A DNA stretch of 64,000 bases. Source: Pyrus communis (lineage: Eukaryota; Streptophyta; Magnoliopsida; Rosales; Rosaceae). Position numbers and translations under genes: made by a program. Numbering within the stretch: the stretch's first letter is position 1; each line of letters begins with the position of its first letter. The notes under the pieces are model-generated. The model saw only the letters and a list, made by a program, of their open reading frames with translations. It searched no databases and was not told the origin of the DNA. Of this stretch, positions 17,802 through 29,829 are shown piece after piece. The stretch is from positions 10,346,827 to 10,410,826 of the forward strand of contig NC_084805.1 of assembly GCF_963583255.1 (NCBI RefSeq). Direction: 5' to 3'.

Positions 17802-20305
17802 TGATGCGAGAATTATACGCACACAAATTAAACCCTCTTTTCGTCAAATTGTAGTATATGTATAAGTAGGGATCGTTCTAGACCGGGGATTAGGACGGAT
17901 TGTTAACCACTTGGATTTGACTCAAAAACGTAAAATAACAATATGAAATACTAACTTAGACTCAAAGAATGCAAAACTAAGCTTTAAAACACTAAGACAA
18001 ACCAAAAGACTCAAAACAACATAAACACACTCAAATCTGCCTAAAAACCACTTTCTGGGCAGATTTGAGCACAAACACAAATTTGGACGAATTTATGTAA
18101 TAACTTGACTCAAGAACGTAAAAACACAATATAAAACACTAAACTAACTCAAAGAATGTAAAACTAAATACTTAAAACATTAAAACAAACCAAAAGACTC
18201 AAACATCACCCAAAACACTCAAAACTGCCTTAAAATCACTTTCTGGGCAGTTTTGAGCACTTTGGTGAATTTGGACGAAATTGGGAAATAAATTGAATCA
18301 AAACACTTAGAAACATAAACTAAGACACTTTCTAACTAAATTGGACAATAAAGTAAAGGGGGATTGAGGTTTATACGAAATTAAATTAAATTGCACAGAT
18401 TGTAAATTAAAGCAAAATGTAAATGTGAATGTGTGATAGAATTGAATGGAATTGAAATGAATGAATGCTAGCTAAGGGGTTCATCTTCACATATGTTACA
18501 CTTGCATAATAAAATGATTTCCAATTGCATTTCAATAAACCATGAAACTCAACACCCCGGGTTAACCGTGATGCACTAATTAACCTTCAAATCTTCCTAA
18601 CGTTATTGAATTGGATGGGTTAGCGCATACAACAATTCAAAACATTCCCCACAAGTCCTCAACATGAATGCATAGAAGAGGTACAAGCAAGAATCATTAC
18701 GCTCTATGAAAATTATAAGTGTTGACGAGGCATTCGTTACTATGGAATACGCATGAAACTTATGCCAAGAATTTGTTTAACGCGATTGTTTATAAGCAAC
18801 CTCCACTACTTGTGAATATAAGTTCATAACTATTAGGTGAAACTCACTTATATTCTAGCGTCATATTCATGCATGAAAATTAAGTGTGCACTCTCAATGA
18901 ACATACATAAATAAGTTATCAATCAAACAGTTAAACGAATTGAATCCACAACTTATGAAACGCAATTAGAAGTATTCAAATCAAAATGCAAGCATAAACA
19001 TATATTTGAATCACCCCCTAACCAAGGGGGGTTTTAGTTCCTCATGGTACAAAACAAAGAGAATCAAAGAAACACCTAAACATTCCAACAACTCAAACTT
19101 GAATTGTATGAACGTTTAGGCCCTCTTATCTTCCATTCCTCATTCGTACAAAACAAAGAGTATTGAAATTAAACGTTGAAATCAAAGAAACACCTAAACA
19201 TTCCAACAACTCAAACTTGAATTGTATGAACGTTTAGGCACTCTTCTCTTCCTCTTCGTTGTAGCACAAGGTCTAGGGATAGTTTGATGGTGTGAATGGT
19301 TTGGGGAGTGGTGGAAATGGAAGGATGGTGTTTGGATTGTAAGGGAGAGCACGGCACAAAGATGGTTTGATGGTCTACATTTCTGCAATGGATGAGTTTA
19401 TGAATGGAATGGATGGACTTTGTGAAGGGCACGGCCCTAAGGGACCAATTTCTGTTGTGAAATGAATTGTGAATGAATGAGTGTGAATGAATGAGTATTT
19501 ATAGGTGAAATGGGGGGAACATGACAGCTAGGTTGCATGTGCACATGTTGGTTGAATGATTATGAGTGCATGTGGCTGAAATAGCATGTGGAATGGCTGG
19601 AAATGCAAGGAGAAGGCATGTGCACGGTTTTGGGAGAGAATGGGAGTGCAAGTGGCTGAAATGTTAGAGGAACAAGTGCATGTGGCTGCATTGTGGTGCA
19701 ATGATGGAGGAACAATCTGAAAATGCAAGGTATGGCTGGAATGATTGTGTTTGTTTGAATGTGCATGTGATTAAATTAAAGGATGCAAAGTAAATAAATA
19801 ATGAATGCATGTGTTGAATTATGAAGATGCATGTGCAATGAAGTGGAATGACAATCTGAAATGGGATAGGTACCCACGGCAATGATGATTTCTGGTGGTG
19901 TTTTGGGTGCATGTGGAATGAATGATTTCTTGGTGAGTGGATGCATGTGTTGATTAAAGGGGGAATGCAAAGGAAAAGCTAGAAATGCATGTGGAGTGGC
20001 TGCAAGGTGAATGAATAATGAAATGGGAAAGCATGTGCAAGGTTTTGGTGTGAATGATTGAATGTGCATGTGGCTGCAATGGAGGAGGAATCCTTCAATT
20101 TCGTCCATCCTCTTGGCTCCAAGCATATGATATCCATTCCAATCTCTAATTTGCTCCAAAAGGCTCCAAAAGGCATCCTTTTGCATACTTTGCCCTTAGA
20201 ACCTGAAAACACACAAAAGAAGCATAAAGGACTAAAATAACTAAAGAAACATAACGTAAATGCACGAGAACAAGCCATTTAAGTCGCATGAATATGCTCC
20301 TATCA
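17802..20305 (-). mobile_element. 5' LTR of C
   Basis: 2504 bp, complete. It closely resembles solo LTR I in reverse over its whole length, including the U3 CACATGCA region and the hairpin pair (19075 and 19193). Confidence 0.92.
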
Positions 20306-21955
20306 CAAAACAAAACAACAAAAGAACACGGAACTAGACAAAACGAACAAAACACAACCTACACCTTCCAACAATCGTCTCACGGATTTCCAATGCTCAT
20401 GACAAGTTAAAAATCATTATTCCCACAGATTTTAGCCATCTTTACACTTAAGTACATTCTTAATCATAGTCACCACATACTAGTTCACATTTAAGCATTT
20501 AAAACCATTTCGAATGTAGTTATATGTGAGAGATTGATGTAAACATGAAAGACATCTCACATATGTTATAACAAAGAAAGCATTTTCTGGATTTACGATA
20601 ATGACATGAATATGATCTCATGAATGGAATGCTACTACTTAGAATAAGAACCAGTGTTTCCATAAGCTCATATCAACTCCAAACTCCACATATTGAACAC
20701 ATAACGATCAAGATAGAAGCATAAGGGTTGAAACGGGGCTAAAGGTGTTTGGCTAACAAAGAAAGGATAGGGAAAACAAACGTTCTTTAAGCAATAGTGA
20801 GCAAAGTATTGAATTAGGCACTTAGAATTCCCTTTAGAACGCAGAAGTCAACTTTGAACACCCAAGGGGAAGTCACAAAACTTAGGGCCATATTCAAACT
20901 TTTTGGGCCCTTTCTTCAACAATCACACTTGTGAGTCCATTCTCACTTATTTTCACTCTTTTTTTTTTTTTTCTTTCTTTTCTTCTTCTTTTTCTCACAT
21001 TTTTTTTCTTTTTCCCGTGCCTCCTTTAAGACTTAGGCACATACATACACACAAAAATCCCTTCCCCCACACTTATTTTCTGCAACATATTAATCAAAAG
21101 GAATTCATTATCCGTCATGCTTACTATGCTTCAAGAACAAGGGTACGGATGGTCCTAATCTAGGCTAGGTAAGGGTTGATGTGGTTAGCAAAGAAAATAT
21201 GCTAAACGAGGCTCAACGGGGTTAAAACTAATAACAAATACGAAATATGGGAAGTAAGGCTATTTGGCTATGGTGGCAACAACACAACTTCATCGTGATA
21301 TATATTATGCAATTCAATGTCATGCTTTGAATGAAACGGATATAAGTTCTAGCATTTAGTTCTATCATGATACAATTGCATTCTAAGTAGCAACCAACCA
21401 AGGAATAATGAGATCATGCAACAACTTTAGAAAACAAAGAATCACAGAAAATAACTCTCCAAAGAAGGTAATGGCTCGAGTCTCACAGGGTTGTAGCGTT
21501 TGTTTGAGTTCCTTCCTTCAAGCATGTTACAAAAACGAATTTTTCTTTTATGATTGCATGTGAAGTCATACATTATAACCATAACCAAGCATATACCAAG
21601 AGTAATTCAAACTTTTCTCTATGTTCATAACTCTTTTTAACAGTCATGCAATTACAAACCAAATCCTTATCATTTTGTTGGAAGGTACCCTAAGACACAA
21701 ACACACAAAAATGACTCAAAACACTCTTTTTAGGCTTTTTAAAACATGTTTTTCAAATTTTTATGTGATTTTTATGGGTGATAAAATCCCACGAATTTGC
21801 ATTAAATATACTTAGTTACCCCCCCCCCCCCCCCCCACACTTAAATCAAACATTGTCCTCAATGTTTTAAGCATAGATTCACACGAAACATAAGTAAACA
21901 CACAAAAAACACTTAAACATACTAAACATGGCAGAATGTAACTAACAAAGAGAAG
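20306..21955 (-). other. 3' UTR of unit B
   Basis: Non-coding. It contains the T-rich run near 20957-21013, the middle PPT-like motif (cccccacactta, about 21065-21075) and the third PPT-like motif expanded to 18 C (21819-21836). Confidence 0.8.
21819..21840 (-). repeat. Expanded poly-C/poly-G tract in a PPT-like motif
   Basis: 18 consecutive C here, against about 7 in F, G and H at the same place. On the element strand this is a G18 run. Confidence 0.9.
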
Positions 21956-22347
21956 AGTTTAGGGACGCAAATCTGGTTATGGAGTGTAAATTCCATCTTC
22001 TCTTTGTTGATTGCATTGAGGCTTGATCTTGATGATTCCACAGGCTTACTCTCGAACTGGTTGCCGCCCATCGTTGATTTTCCTTTGTGCTACTCTTGAT
22101 CTGGGCAGCAGGATTCTTTTGGTCTCCCCCGAAGGTCTGAGCTTACTCCTTTGGTCTGTTTCTTTGTTCAATCTTTCCAATTCGTATTGAAAAGGGTTGG
22201 AGGATAACTCAGCCTAAGTTTGTCTCCACATGCTTCAATGTATCATTTTCACTTGCCTTACTCGCTCCCCTTTGCAGAAGTGGTCCCTTCTCTGGAAGTG
22301 TATCAACCGTTGAAGATGACTCCTTGAGAGCAACGCTAGGTAAGCAA

Positions 22348-22686
22348 TCAGGAATAGATTACAGGCAGTTGGCTCCAGATCGGAAGACTGACTCCAAGTG
22401 CCGGCTGATTGCTTCTTTTACTTTGCCATGCGATTAAGAACAAGGACAAAGAAAAAGACAGGGAAAAAGCATGATATGAGATACTTTTGCTTTTGACCTT
22501 GATGATATGAGATACCTTTGCTTTTGAAGAAGCGGTGAATGAATCAGCATACTTCAATCCGCCGTTTCCTCCTGGGTCATCTGTACTCTAGGCATCTGGT
22601 ATCATCTTTGGGGAAGAAGAAAGAATTGAGTATTTCGAAAGGCTTTGCTGGGAGTGCGCCCTTAGAGGTGAGGGAGAGTTGGGCAT
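22348..22686 (-). pseudogene. Small divergent cassette ORF (copy B), broken
   Basis: Same ORF as at 7573-7911, but a TAG at 22588-22590 replaces the Trp codon after MIPDA, giving a truncated product. The sequence after the stop remains open to the usual end. Confidence 0.6.
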
Positions 22687-22974
22687 TTTCTTCAGGTTTG
22701 CCTTGCCATATATAGAGATAATATCAAGTGGTGGTACTATTCTTTTACCCTTGTCGACAAATGTCTCTTCGATATCTGAACGACGCCTCTTCGATTTCTG
22801 AGCAGGCGCCCCTTCGATTTCTGAACGACGCCCCTTTGCTTTCTGAACGACACGTAGTAGTGCGGATGCGACGTCTTTTGACAAAGCTGCACGCGTTTTC
22901 TGAAAAGCAGAGAAAGCATCGCCGAACTTTGCGCTTGTCGGCTAAAGATGTGTAGTTGCGATGATGGCCTCCAC

Positions 22975-23276
22975 TGATAGGAGCATATTTACGCACCTTA
23001 GTTTAGCTTGTTTTTGTGCATTTATAGTGTTTTTCCTTAGTAAAGTAGTCTTTTAAGCTAGTTCTATGTGTTTTCAGGTTTTAAGGGCAAAGTATGCAAA
23101 AGGATGCATTTTGGAGCCTTTTGGAGCAAATTAGAGCTTGGAATGGACATCATATGCTTGGAGCCAAAAGGATGGACGAAATTGAAGACTTGAAGATGAT
23201 GATTCCTACTTGAGCAAGGTTTCCTAGTTGAAGTAGGAAAGTCCCTAAATGGAAGATGGTTTCCTAGTTGAATTAG
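22975..23276 (+). mobile_element. 5' LTR of E, first piece
   Basis: It starts TGATAGGAGCATATTTACG. It continues at 34660 after removal of solo LTR D and one attag duplication. The two pieces join cleanly within a run of tttcctag-type direct repeats. Confidence 0.88.
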
Positions 23277-24970
23277 TGTTGATGTAATATTCCTTCCTAA
23301 TGCTAGAATATGTTTAGTATAATGGCATAAGTAAGGGTGTCGAATCCACAGGGACTAATTGGACCTATGTAACTACTTATTTGCAAGAAATCTAAGAAAT
23401 GAATCAAACTAATCAAATTGAGCAGATTTGTTGTTGTTACTTAAAAGCATAAATAAAAGAAGTAAACACAACTAAATGAATCAACAACCAATATAACGAG
23501 ATAGTATCAATGGAAATGAAACTAGGGATTCGATTTCACCATTGCTCAATTAAATCCATGTTTGTCAAGTTAGTTTATACTCATTCATCTACCTATTTCT
23601 TGAGTTTGTTTCACTTGGATATGATCAACCATATGATGTGTGGATTTGATCAAATGTCTCTAATCATGAACCTAATTGTGATGTGCAACTTTGGTTCATA
23701 ATCAAGATTATGTAATGTACAAGAAACTTTCATAAAACCAAAGGGAGTAATTCGGCAGGATGTGTGCTAAACACTCCCTTCATTCATTCACATATCTACC
23801 AAGATTATGCATGATGTGTGCTTTAATCTTGGCTACACAACTTAGTGATTAATTCAAATGATGATCAAACATTAAAATCAACATACTAAGTCACCATTAA
23901 AACAGAAAATGAAACAAGAAATAGATGGACAAAATGAGCATTCTAACTTAATTACATGGCAAACTTTGCAAGGTTACATCGAATCCCTAGAGAAAGATTA
24001 GTTACAATTCATGTTTACAGAATGTTTAACATCAAGATACACAACATGAATGAACATAGAATTAAGTAGAAGGGACCCTTGAAGCAAAACTGATGTTGAA
24101 TTCCTTGAAGAGTGCCTTCGGTGTTGGTGCTCCCAAATGTGTTTGTAAATGAGGGTGGAGAAACTTATGTCGAATGGTTTCTGTGAGTGGTGCATAAATG
24201 GAGAGAAATGGACAGTTTTTGTGAAAGGGAGAGAGTGTCGAATGAAAATGGAATGGAGAGGGAGAATGAGAGTGAATGGTGTGCAGAAAATGGAGCAAAA
24301 TGGTGTATGTAATGGAATGGATCCGAGAGAGAGATTAGTGAGTGTTATGGACAGAAAATGGAGTGTAATAGGCTGTGTGTGATCCCCCCTCATCTGAGTC
24401 CGAAAATCCCTAAGTCTTGGTGCATTTCTGAATGAGTCTAATGATGGAGAGACAATCAGATTGGATCTACCATTTGTTTAACTCAGATGGCAGAGCATAT
24501 TTCAGTTGGAATGATGGATTTCTGGCATGATACCTGCAAAGCATGGACATAATCTGCAAAGGTGTGGTTTATTTAATCAAGATGCATGTGCAATGTCTGC
24601 AAAGAGAAGTGAATAACCAGAAATGGTTATAAAATTCTGGGAATGGCAGAAAGCTCATGGCATGGGCAAGAAAGGGGATGGAAATGCAAAGGTGATGTGT
24701 TTCGGTGGTGGAAGTGCATCAAGGAGCAGGACAAGGTCTGCAAGTATGTGGATATTTAATCCAAGAAACATGTGCAAAGTCTGCCACAAAGGGGGTGGAC
24801 AATCTGAAACTTGGTTAGAATAATTTGGACATGGGAATGGAAGTGCACGGGTCAGATTGGGGACATGCATGTGAATGCATGTTTTGATGTTTTAGAAGTG
24901 CATAATCTGACTTGCAATCACATGGGAGTGCACGGAATGGACTGATTGAGTTGGAAATGCAAAGGGAGCT

Positions 24971-27565
24971 TGATAGGAGCATATTCATGCGACTTAAATG
25001 GCTTGTTCTCGTGCATTTACGTTATGTTTCTTTAGTTATTTTAGTACTTTAAGCTATTTTCGTGTGTTTGTAGGTCCAAAGGGCTAAAGGAGCAAAAAGA
25101 TGCATTTTGGAGATTTTTGGAGCACTTTTGGGCTAAGGATGGATAGCTTATGCTTGGAGCCAAAGTGTTGGACGAAATTGAAGACCTAATTGGAGCCAAA
25201 GTGTTGGAACCTTGTTCTCTTTAGTTTTAGGACATTTAAACCTTTCCTAATCCCAATCATGCCATGCATAACACACATCCATTCTAACACATTGTCATTG
25301 CACATGCATTTCCTTCATTAATTAACCCACATGCTCCCATTACTTATCATAACCACATATCATATCACTTATCACTTATCACTTATTATCATCACTTTAG
25401 CTTTAATTCACATGCACATTCACTCACCACAAACATTTCACATGCTTTCCTATTCAATTAAATCAGCCACATGCATTCATCATAATAACCTAGCTGTCAT
25501 TCCACTTCATTGCACATGCATCTTCAAATAAATCAGATTTCCATCATATTCACATGCATTCCATCTTTTAATTTAATCACATGCACATTCACCTTGCTTT
25601 GCAGAAAATCCACTTCATAACACATGCATCTTGGCAGATTTCACATGCACTCATGCACATTCACCTTAATCATTCACATAGCTTTAATCCACATGCATTT
25701 CCACCTAGATTTCCACCTCACAACCACCAGAAATCAACCAAAACCGTGCATTCCCTTTCATTTCTGTCAAAGCACATGCATTTCCACCCTTTAATCACAT
25801 GCACAAACAGCACATGCATCTCCCATCACCATTTCAGATTTCCACCAAGTTCCTAGCTGTCATGTTCCCCCCATTTCACCTATAAATACTCATTCATTCA
25901 TTCTCATTCATACACAATTCACTCCTCCATTTCAGAAATTCATCCATTGTACATACCACAACACAAACCCTTCCATTTTCAGAATGTAGACCATCACAAA
26001 CTGCCCTTGGTGCCGTGGCCTTGAGGCACCACTCCCTTACAATCCAAACACCATCCTTCCATATTCCACCACTCCCCAAACCATTCACACCATCAAACTA
26101 TCCCTAGACCTTGTGCTACAACGAAGAGGAAGAGAAGAGTGCCTAAACGTTCATACAATTCAAGTTTGAGTTGTTGGAATGTTTAGGTGTTTCTTTGATT
26201 TCAATGTTTAATTTCAATGGTCTTTGTTTTGTACGAATGAGGAATGGAAGATAAGAGGGCCTAAACGTTCATACAATTCAAGTTTGAGTTGTTGGAATGT
26301 TTAGGTGTTTCTTTGATTCTCTTTGTTTTGTACCATGAGGAACTAAACCCCCCTTGGTTAGGGGGTGATTCGAATATATGTTTATGCTTGCATTTTGATT
26401 TGAATACTTCTAATTGCGTTTCATAAGTTGTGGATTCAATTTGTTTAACCGTTTGATTGATAACTTATTTATGTATGTTTATTGAGAATGCGCGCTTAAT
26501 TTTCATGCATGAATATGACGCTAGAATATAAGTAAGTTTCACCTAATCGTTATGAACTTATATTCACAAGTAGTGGAGGTTGCTTATAAACAATCGCGTT
26601 AAACAAATTCTTGGCATAAGTTTCATGCAATCCATAGTAACGAATGCCTCGTCAACACTTATAATTTTCATAGAGCGTAATGATTCTTGCTTGTATCTCT
26701 TCTATGCATTCATGTTGAGGACTTGTGGGGAATGTTTTGAATTGTTGTATGCGCTAACCCATCCAATTCAATAACGTTAGGAAGATTTGAAGGTTAATTA
26801 GTGCATCACGGTTAACCCGGGGTGTTGAGTTTCATGGTTTATTGAAATGCAATTGGAAATCATTTTATTATGCAAGTATAACATGTATGGAGATGAACCC
26901 CTTAACCATTCTATCATCCATTCATTCTATTCCATCAAATTCATCTTTACTATCTGTTTTAATTTGAATCTGTACATTTAATTTAATTTCGTCCAAATCT
27001 CAATCCCCCTTTACTTTATTGTCTAATTTAGTTAGAAAGTGTCTTAGTTTGTGTTTATGAGTGTTTTGATTCATTTTATTTCCCAATTTCGTCCAAATTC
27101 ACCAAAGTGCTCAAAACTGCCCAGAAAGTGATTTTAAGGCAGTTTTGAGTGTTTTGGGTGATGTTTGAGTCTTTTGGTTTGTTTTAATGTTTTAAGTGTT
27201 TAGTTTTACATTCTTTGAGTTAGTTTAGTGTTTTATATTGTGTTTTTACGTTCTTGAGTCAAGTTATTACTTAATTTCGTCCAAATTTGTGTTTGTGCTC
27301 AAATCTGCCCAGAAAGTGGTTTTTAGGCAGATTTGAGTGTGTTTGTGTTGTTTTGAGTCTTTTGGTTTGTCTTAGTGTTTTAAAGTTTAGTTTTGCATTC
27401 TTTGAGTCTAGTATAGTGTTTCATATTGTTATTTTACGTTTTTGAGTCAAATCCAAGTGGTTAACAATCCCTCCTAATCCCCGGTCCAGAACGATCCCTA
27501 CTTGCATACTTACTACAATTTGACAAAAAGAGGGTTTAATTTGTGTGCGTATAAATCTCGCATCA
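24971..27565 (+). mobile_element. 5' LTR of N
   Basis: 2595 bp from TGATAGGAGC to CTCGCATCA. TATA at 25880-25890, hairpins at 26142-26187 and 26260-26305, and a short TATCACT microsatellite near 25366-25396. Confidence 0.95.
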
Positions 27566-27570
27566 AATTT

Positions 27571-27588
27571 TGGCGCCGTTGCCGGGGA
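27571..27588 (+). promoter_or_regulatory. Primer binding site, tRNA-Asp type (element N)
   Basis: TGGCGCCGTTGCCGGGGA, a perfect complement of the plant tRNA-Asp 3' end, 5 nt after the LTR. Confidence 0.96.
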
Positions 27589-27684
27589 TTAGAAAATTTG
27601 CTAATCCCTTGGATTGTTTTATTTTTGTTTGTTGTTATTCCAGATTCTTAATCTTGTTTTGTTTCTTGTTTTAGGTACTAGTTT

Positions 27685-27729
27685 ATGACTCGGAGTTCTC
27701 ATCCGATTCGTGAACATATCCTGGAGTGA
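27685..27729 (+). pseudogene. gag remnant, 14 codons (copy N)
   Basis: MTRSSHPIREHILE then TGA. Upstream is a pyrimidine-rich stretch ending TTTTAG, like a 3' splice site, also present before the gag ATG of E. Confidence 0.75.
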
Positions 27730-27789
27730 TTGGGTTCTTCGTCCGGCTGCAAGACGTAAAAGAAAGCGCTACTTGGGAGGCAACTCAAT
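27729..27789 (+). other. Post-pol conserved segment (copy N)
   Basis: The arms are ATTGGGTT and AACTCAAT, and the one changed base still pairs as G-U. A poly-A tract and the cassette follow. Confidence 0.65.
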
Positions 27790-27863
27790 GATTTGATTAA
27801 AAAAAAAAAAAAAAAAAATTTCATTTATTAAATAAAATACTAAACATGGAGAAAGGTGGTGCT

Positions 27864-28550
27864 TCACAAAGGTTGTTTACGTGAAGCCCCACTACGAGGC
27901 GTCGAAGCAGAAGGCTTTGAAGCAGAAGGCATTGGAGCGGAAGGCATTGGAGCGGAAGGCATTGGAGCGGAAGGCATCGGAGCGGAAGGCATCGGAGCTA
28001 GAGCATTCCAGGCCTCAATACTTGGCCAAACGCTGGATGAGCCAGGAAAAAGGTGCCTCTGGAGGAAAGACGAAAACCTTTGACGGTCACTGTGGATCCG
28101 ACCTTCAGACTCTTGCAGCTCATCAAGCTTCCTCTTCATGCCCGTCGAATAGTTGTTGGCAAGCACGTGCAAACTTCTATTCTCGTACTTAAGCTGCTGG
28201 ATCTCTTGCTTAAGACTTTCCACCTCTGCCATCAATGATTCCACCTGACGGGAGCGGGCAAGCAGGCGTTGGCCCATGTTGGACACAGAACTCGCACACT
28301 GAACACTAAGTGCGAGGGACTCTTGAACGGCCAACTCATCGGACCGTCCTGACAGCAGCCTACTATCTTTTGGAGTGAGGAGGTTCCTAGCTACTATTGT
28401 AGCTGTTGTGGCGTCCTGCATCACGGAGTCTTCACCTGTAAGAAGACCGTTAGAAGATAAGAAAGAAGGGCGCCATACGTTACCTTGACGCGGCACGCCC
28501 GTATCACTGCTAAGGCTCAATTCCAAGCTAAGGTTCGATGAGTTTGCCAT
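27864..28550 (-). CDS. Antisense cassette protein with EAR motif and leucine zipper (copy N), 228 aa
   Basis: Intact and antisense to N. The EAR motif, the conserved middle block and the zipper match copy A. Differences include V18 in TGVPRQ and a tail of seven pentads, mostly perfect APMPS units. The promoter lies at 28551-28930 on the minus strand. Its TATA is changed (cttaataaaaaagcc on the plus strand near 28661-28675), which may weaken transcription of this copy. Confidence 0.75.
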   Translation of the reverse strand: MANSSNLSLELSLSSDTGVPRQGNVWRPSFLSSNGLLTGEDSVMQDATTATIVARNLLTPKDSRLLSGRSDELAVQESLALSVQCASSVSNMGQRLLARSRQVESLMAEVESLKQEIQQLKYENRSLHVLANNYSTGMKRKLDELQESEGRIHSDRQRFSSFLQRHLFPGSSSVWPSIEAWNALAPMPSAPMPSAPMPSAPMPSAPMPSASKPSASTPRSGASRKQPL

Positions 28551-29120
28551 TTTTCAAAGGTGTTCAAAGATAAGGGTTGATGGAGTAAATTTTCAAAGGG
28601 TCGGAGTCGATTTTCAAGAATGGGAATTCTTCAGAGTGTGTTTGTTGTGGTGATCGATAGCTTAATAAAAAAGCCAAAGCGACGCGTCCACCGATTCAAA
28701 AAGCCGGAATTTCCGGCGTAATTTAGGCAACGCTTTCTCGGCTTTTCAGAAGACGCGTTCAACTTTGTCAAAAGATTTCTTCTTTTCAGACAACACGTGG
28801 AGGCCATCACCGCAACTACACATCTTTAGCCGACAAGCGCAAAGTTCGGCGACACTTTCGCTGCTTTTCAGAAAACGCGTGCAGCTTTGTCAAAAGGAGC
28901 CGCATCCGCACTACTACGTGTCGTTCAGAAAGCAAAGGGGCGCCTGCTCAGAAATCGAAGAGGCTTCATTCAGAAATCGAAGAGGCGCCACTATTTCAAA
29001 AAGCCGGATTTGCGGGATCAAAACGTTTGTCGACAAGGGTAAAAGAACAATACCACCACTTGATATTATCTCTATATATGTCGACCTTCGTCTTTTATGG
29101 CAAGGCAAACCTGAAGAAAA

Positions 29121-29462
29121 ATGCCCAACTCTCCCTCACCTCTGAGGGCGCACTCCCAGCAAAGCCTTTCGAAAGACTCAATTCTTTCTTCTTCCCCAAA
29201 GATGATACCAGATGCCTGGAGTACATATGACCCAGGAGGAAACAGCACAACAAATACATGTGCTGATTCATTCACCGCTTCTTCAAAAGCAAAGGTATCT
29301 CATATCATAAAGGTCAAAAGCAAAAGTATCTCATATCATGCTCTTTCCCTGTCTTTTTCTTTGTCTTTGTTCTTACTCGCATGGCAAAGTAAAAGAAGCA
29401 ATCAGCCGGCACTTGGAGTCAGTCTTCCGATCTGGAGCCAACTGCCTGGAATCTATTCCTGA
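29121..29462 (+). CDS. Small divergent cassette ORF (copy N), 113 aa, unknown function
   Basis: In the sense orientation of N. It is like the copy at 7573-7911, with a different stretch at residues 41-48 (NSTTNTCA instead of NGGLKCA). The hydrophobic segment is at residues 73-88. The minus-35 to start region holds CTATATATG at about 29073-29081. Confidence 0.4.
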   Translation: MPNSPSPLRAHSQQSLSKDSILSSSPKMIPDAWSTYDPGGNSTTNTCADSFTASSKAKVSHIIKVKSKSISYHALSLSFSLSLFLLAWQSKRSNQPALGVSLPIWSQLPGIYS

Positions 29463-29829
29463 TTGCTTACCTAGCGTTGCTCTCGAGTAGTCATCTTCAA
29501 CGGTTGATACACTTCCGGAGAAGGGACCACTTCTGCAAAGGGGAGCGAGTAAGGCAAGTGAAAATGATACATTGAAGCATGTGGAGACAAACATAGGCTG
29601 AGTTATCCTCCAACCCTTTTCAATACGAATTGGAAAGATTGAACAAAGAAACAGACCAAAGGGGTAAGCTCAGACCTTCGGGGAAGACCAAAAGAATCCT
29701 GCTGCCCAATTCAACAGTAGCACAAAGGAAAATCAATGATGGGCGGAAACCAATTCAAGAGTAAGCCTGTGGAGTCACTATGATCAAAGCCTCAATGCAA
29801 TTACCAAGGAGAAGAGGGAATTTACACTC

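Larger units (their letters stand above)
15711..20305 (-). mobile_element. Element C: reverse non-autonomous element with internal deletion, target duplication caaaa
   Basis: Both ends are intact (TGATGCGAGA at 15711, gctcctatca at 20305), with caaaa on each side (15706-15710 and 20306-20310). Inside, only the first 587 bp of the reverse 3' LTR remains. At about 16297 it joins the middle of the cassette, so most of the 3' LTR, the PPT, the 3' UTR and the small ORF are gone. The EAR/zipper gene, post-pol segment, gag remnant, PBS and full 5' LTR follow. Confidence 0.9.
15671..22974 (-). mobile_element. Unit B: reverse non-autonomous internal region, interrupted
   Basis: B consists of the PPT-side 40 bp (15671-15710), then element C as an insertion, then the 3' UTR (20306 to about 21955) and a cassette fragment (about 21956-22974). 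At 22975 the cassette is cut by element E, so B's EAR/zipper gene and 5' LTR would lie right of the window. A roughly 100 bp deletion near 21770 removes part of the 3' UTR seen in F. Confidence 0.85.

Noticed and set aside
24149..24382. Short ORFs within LTR D (24149-24382, 24623-24823 and others)
   Set aside because: Low complexity, no homologue in the related block of F, and no expression signal.
23277..24970. D as a complete element with coding capacity
   Set aside because: After removing N it is under 2 kb with TG/CA ends, no PBS, PPT or ORF, so it is a solo LTR.
29373..29594. Recurrent 73 aa ORF MFVSTCFNVSFSLALL (also at 7441, 43288 and 49132)
   Set aside because: Opposite strand to the small ORF and overlapping it. 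The start is absent or altered in B and G, and there is no promoter, so it is a shadow, though expression data could reopen the question.
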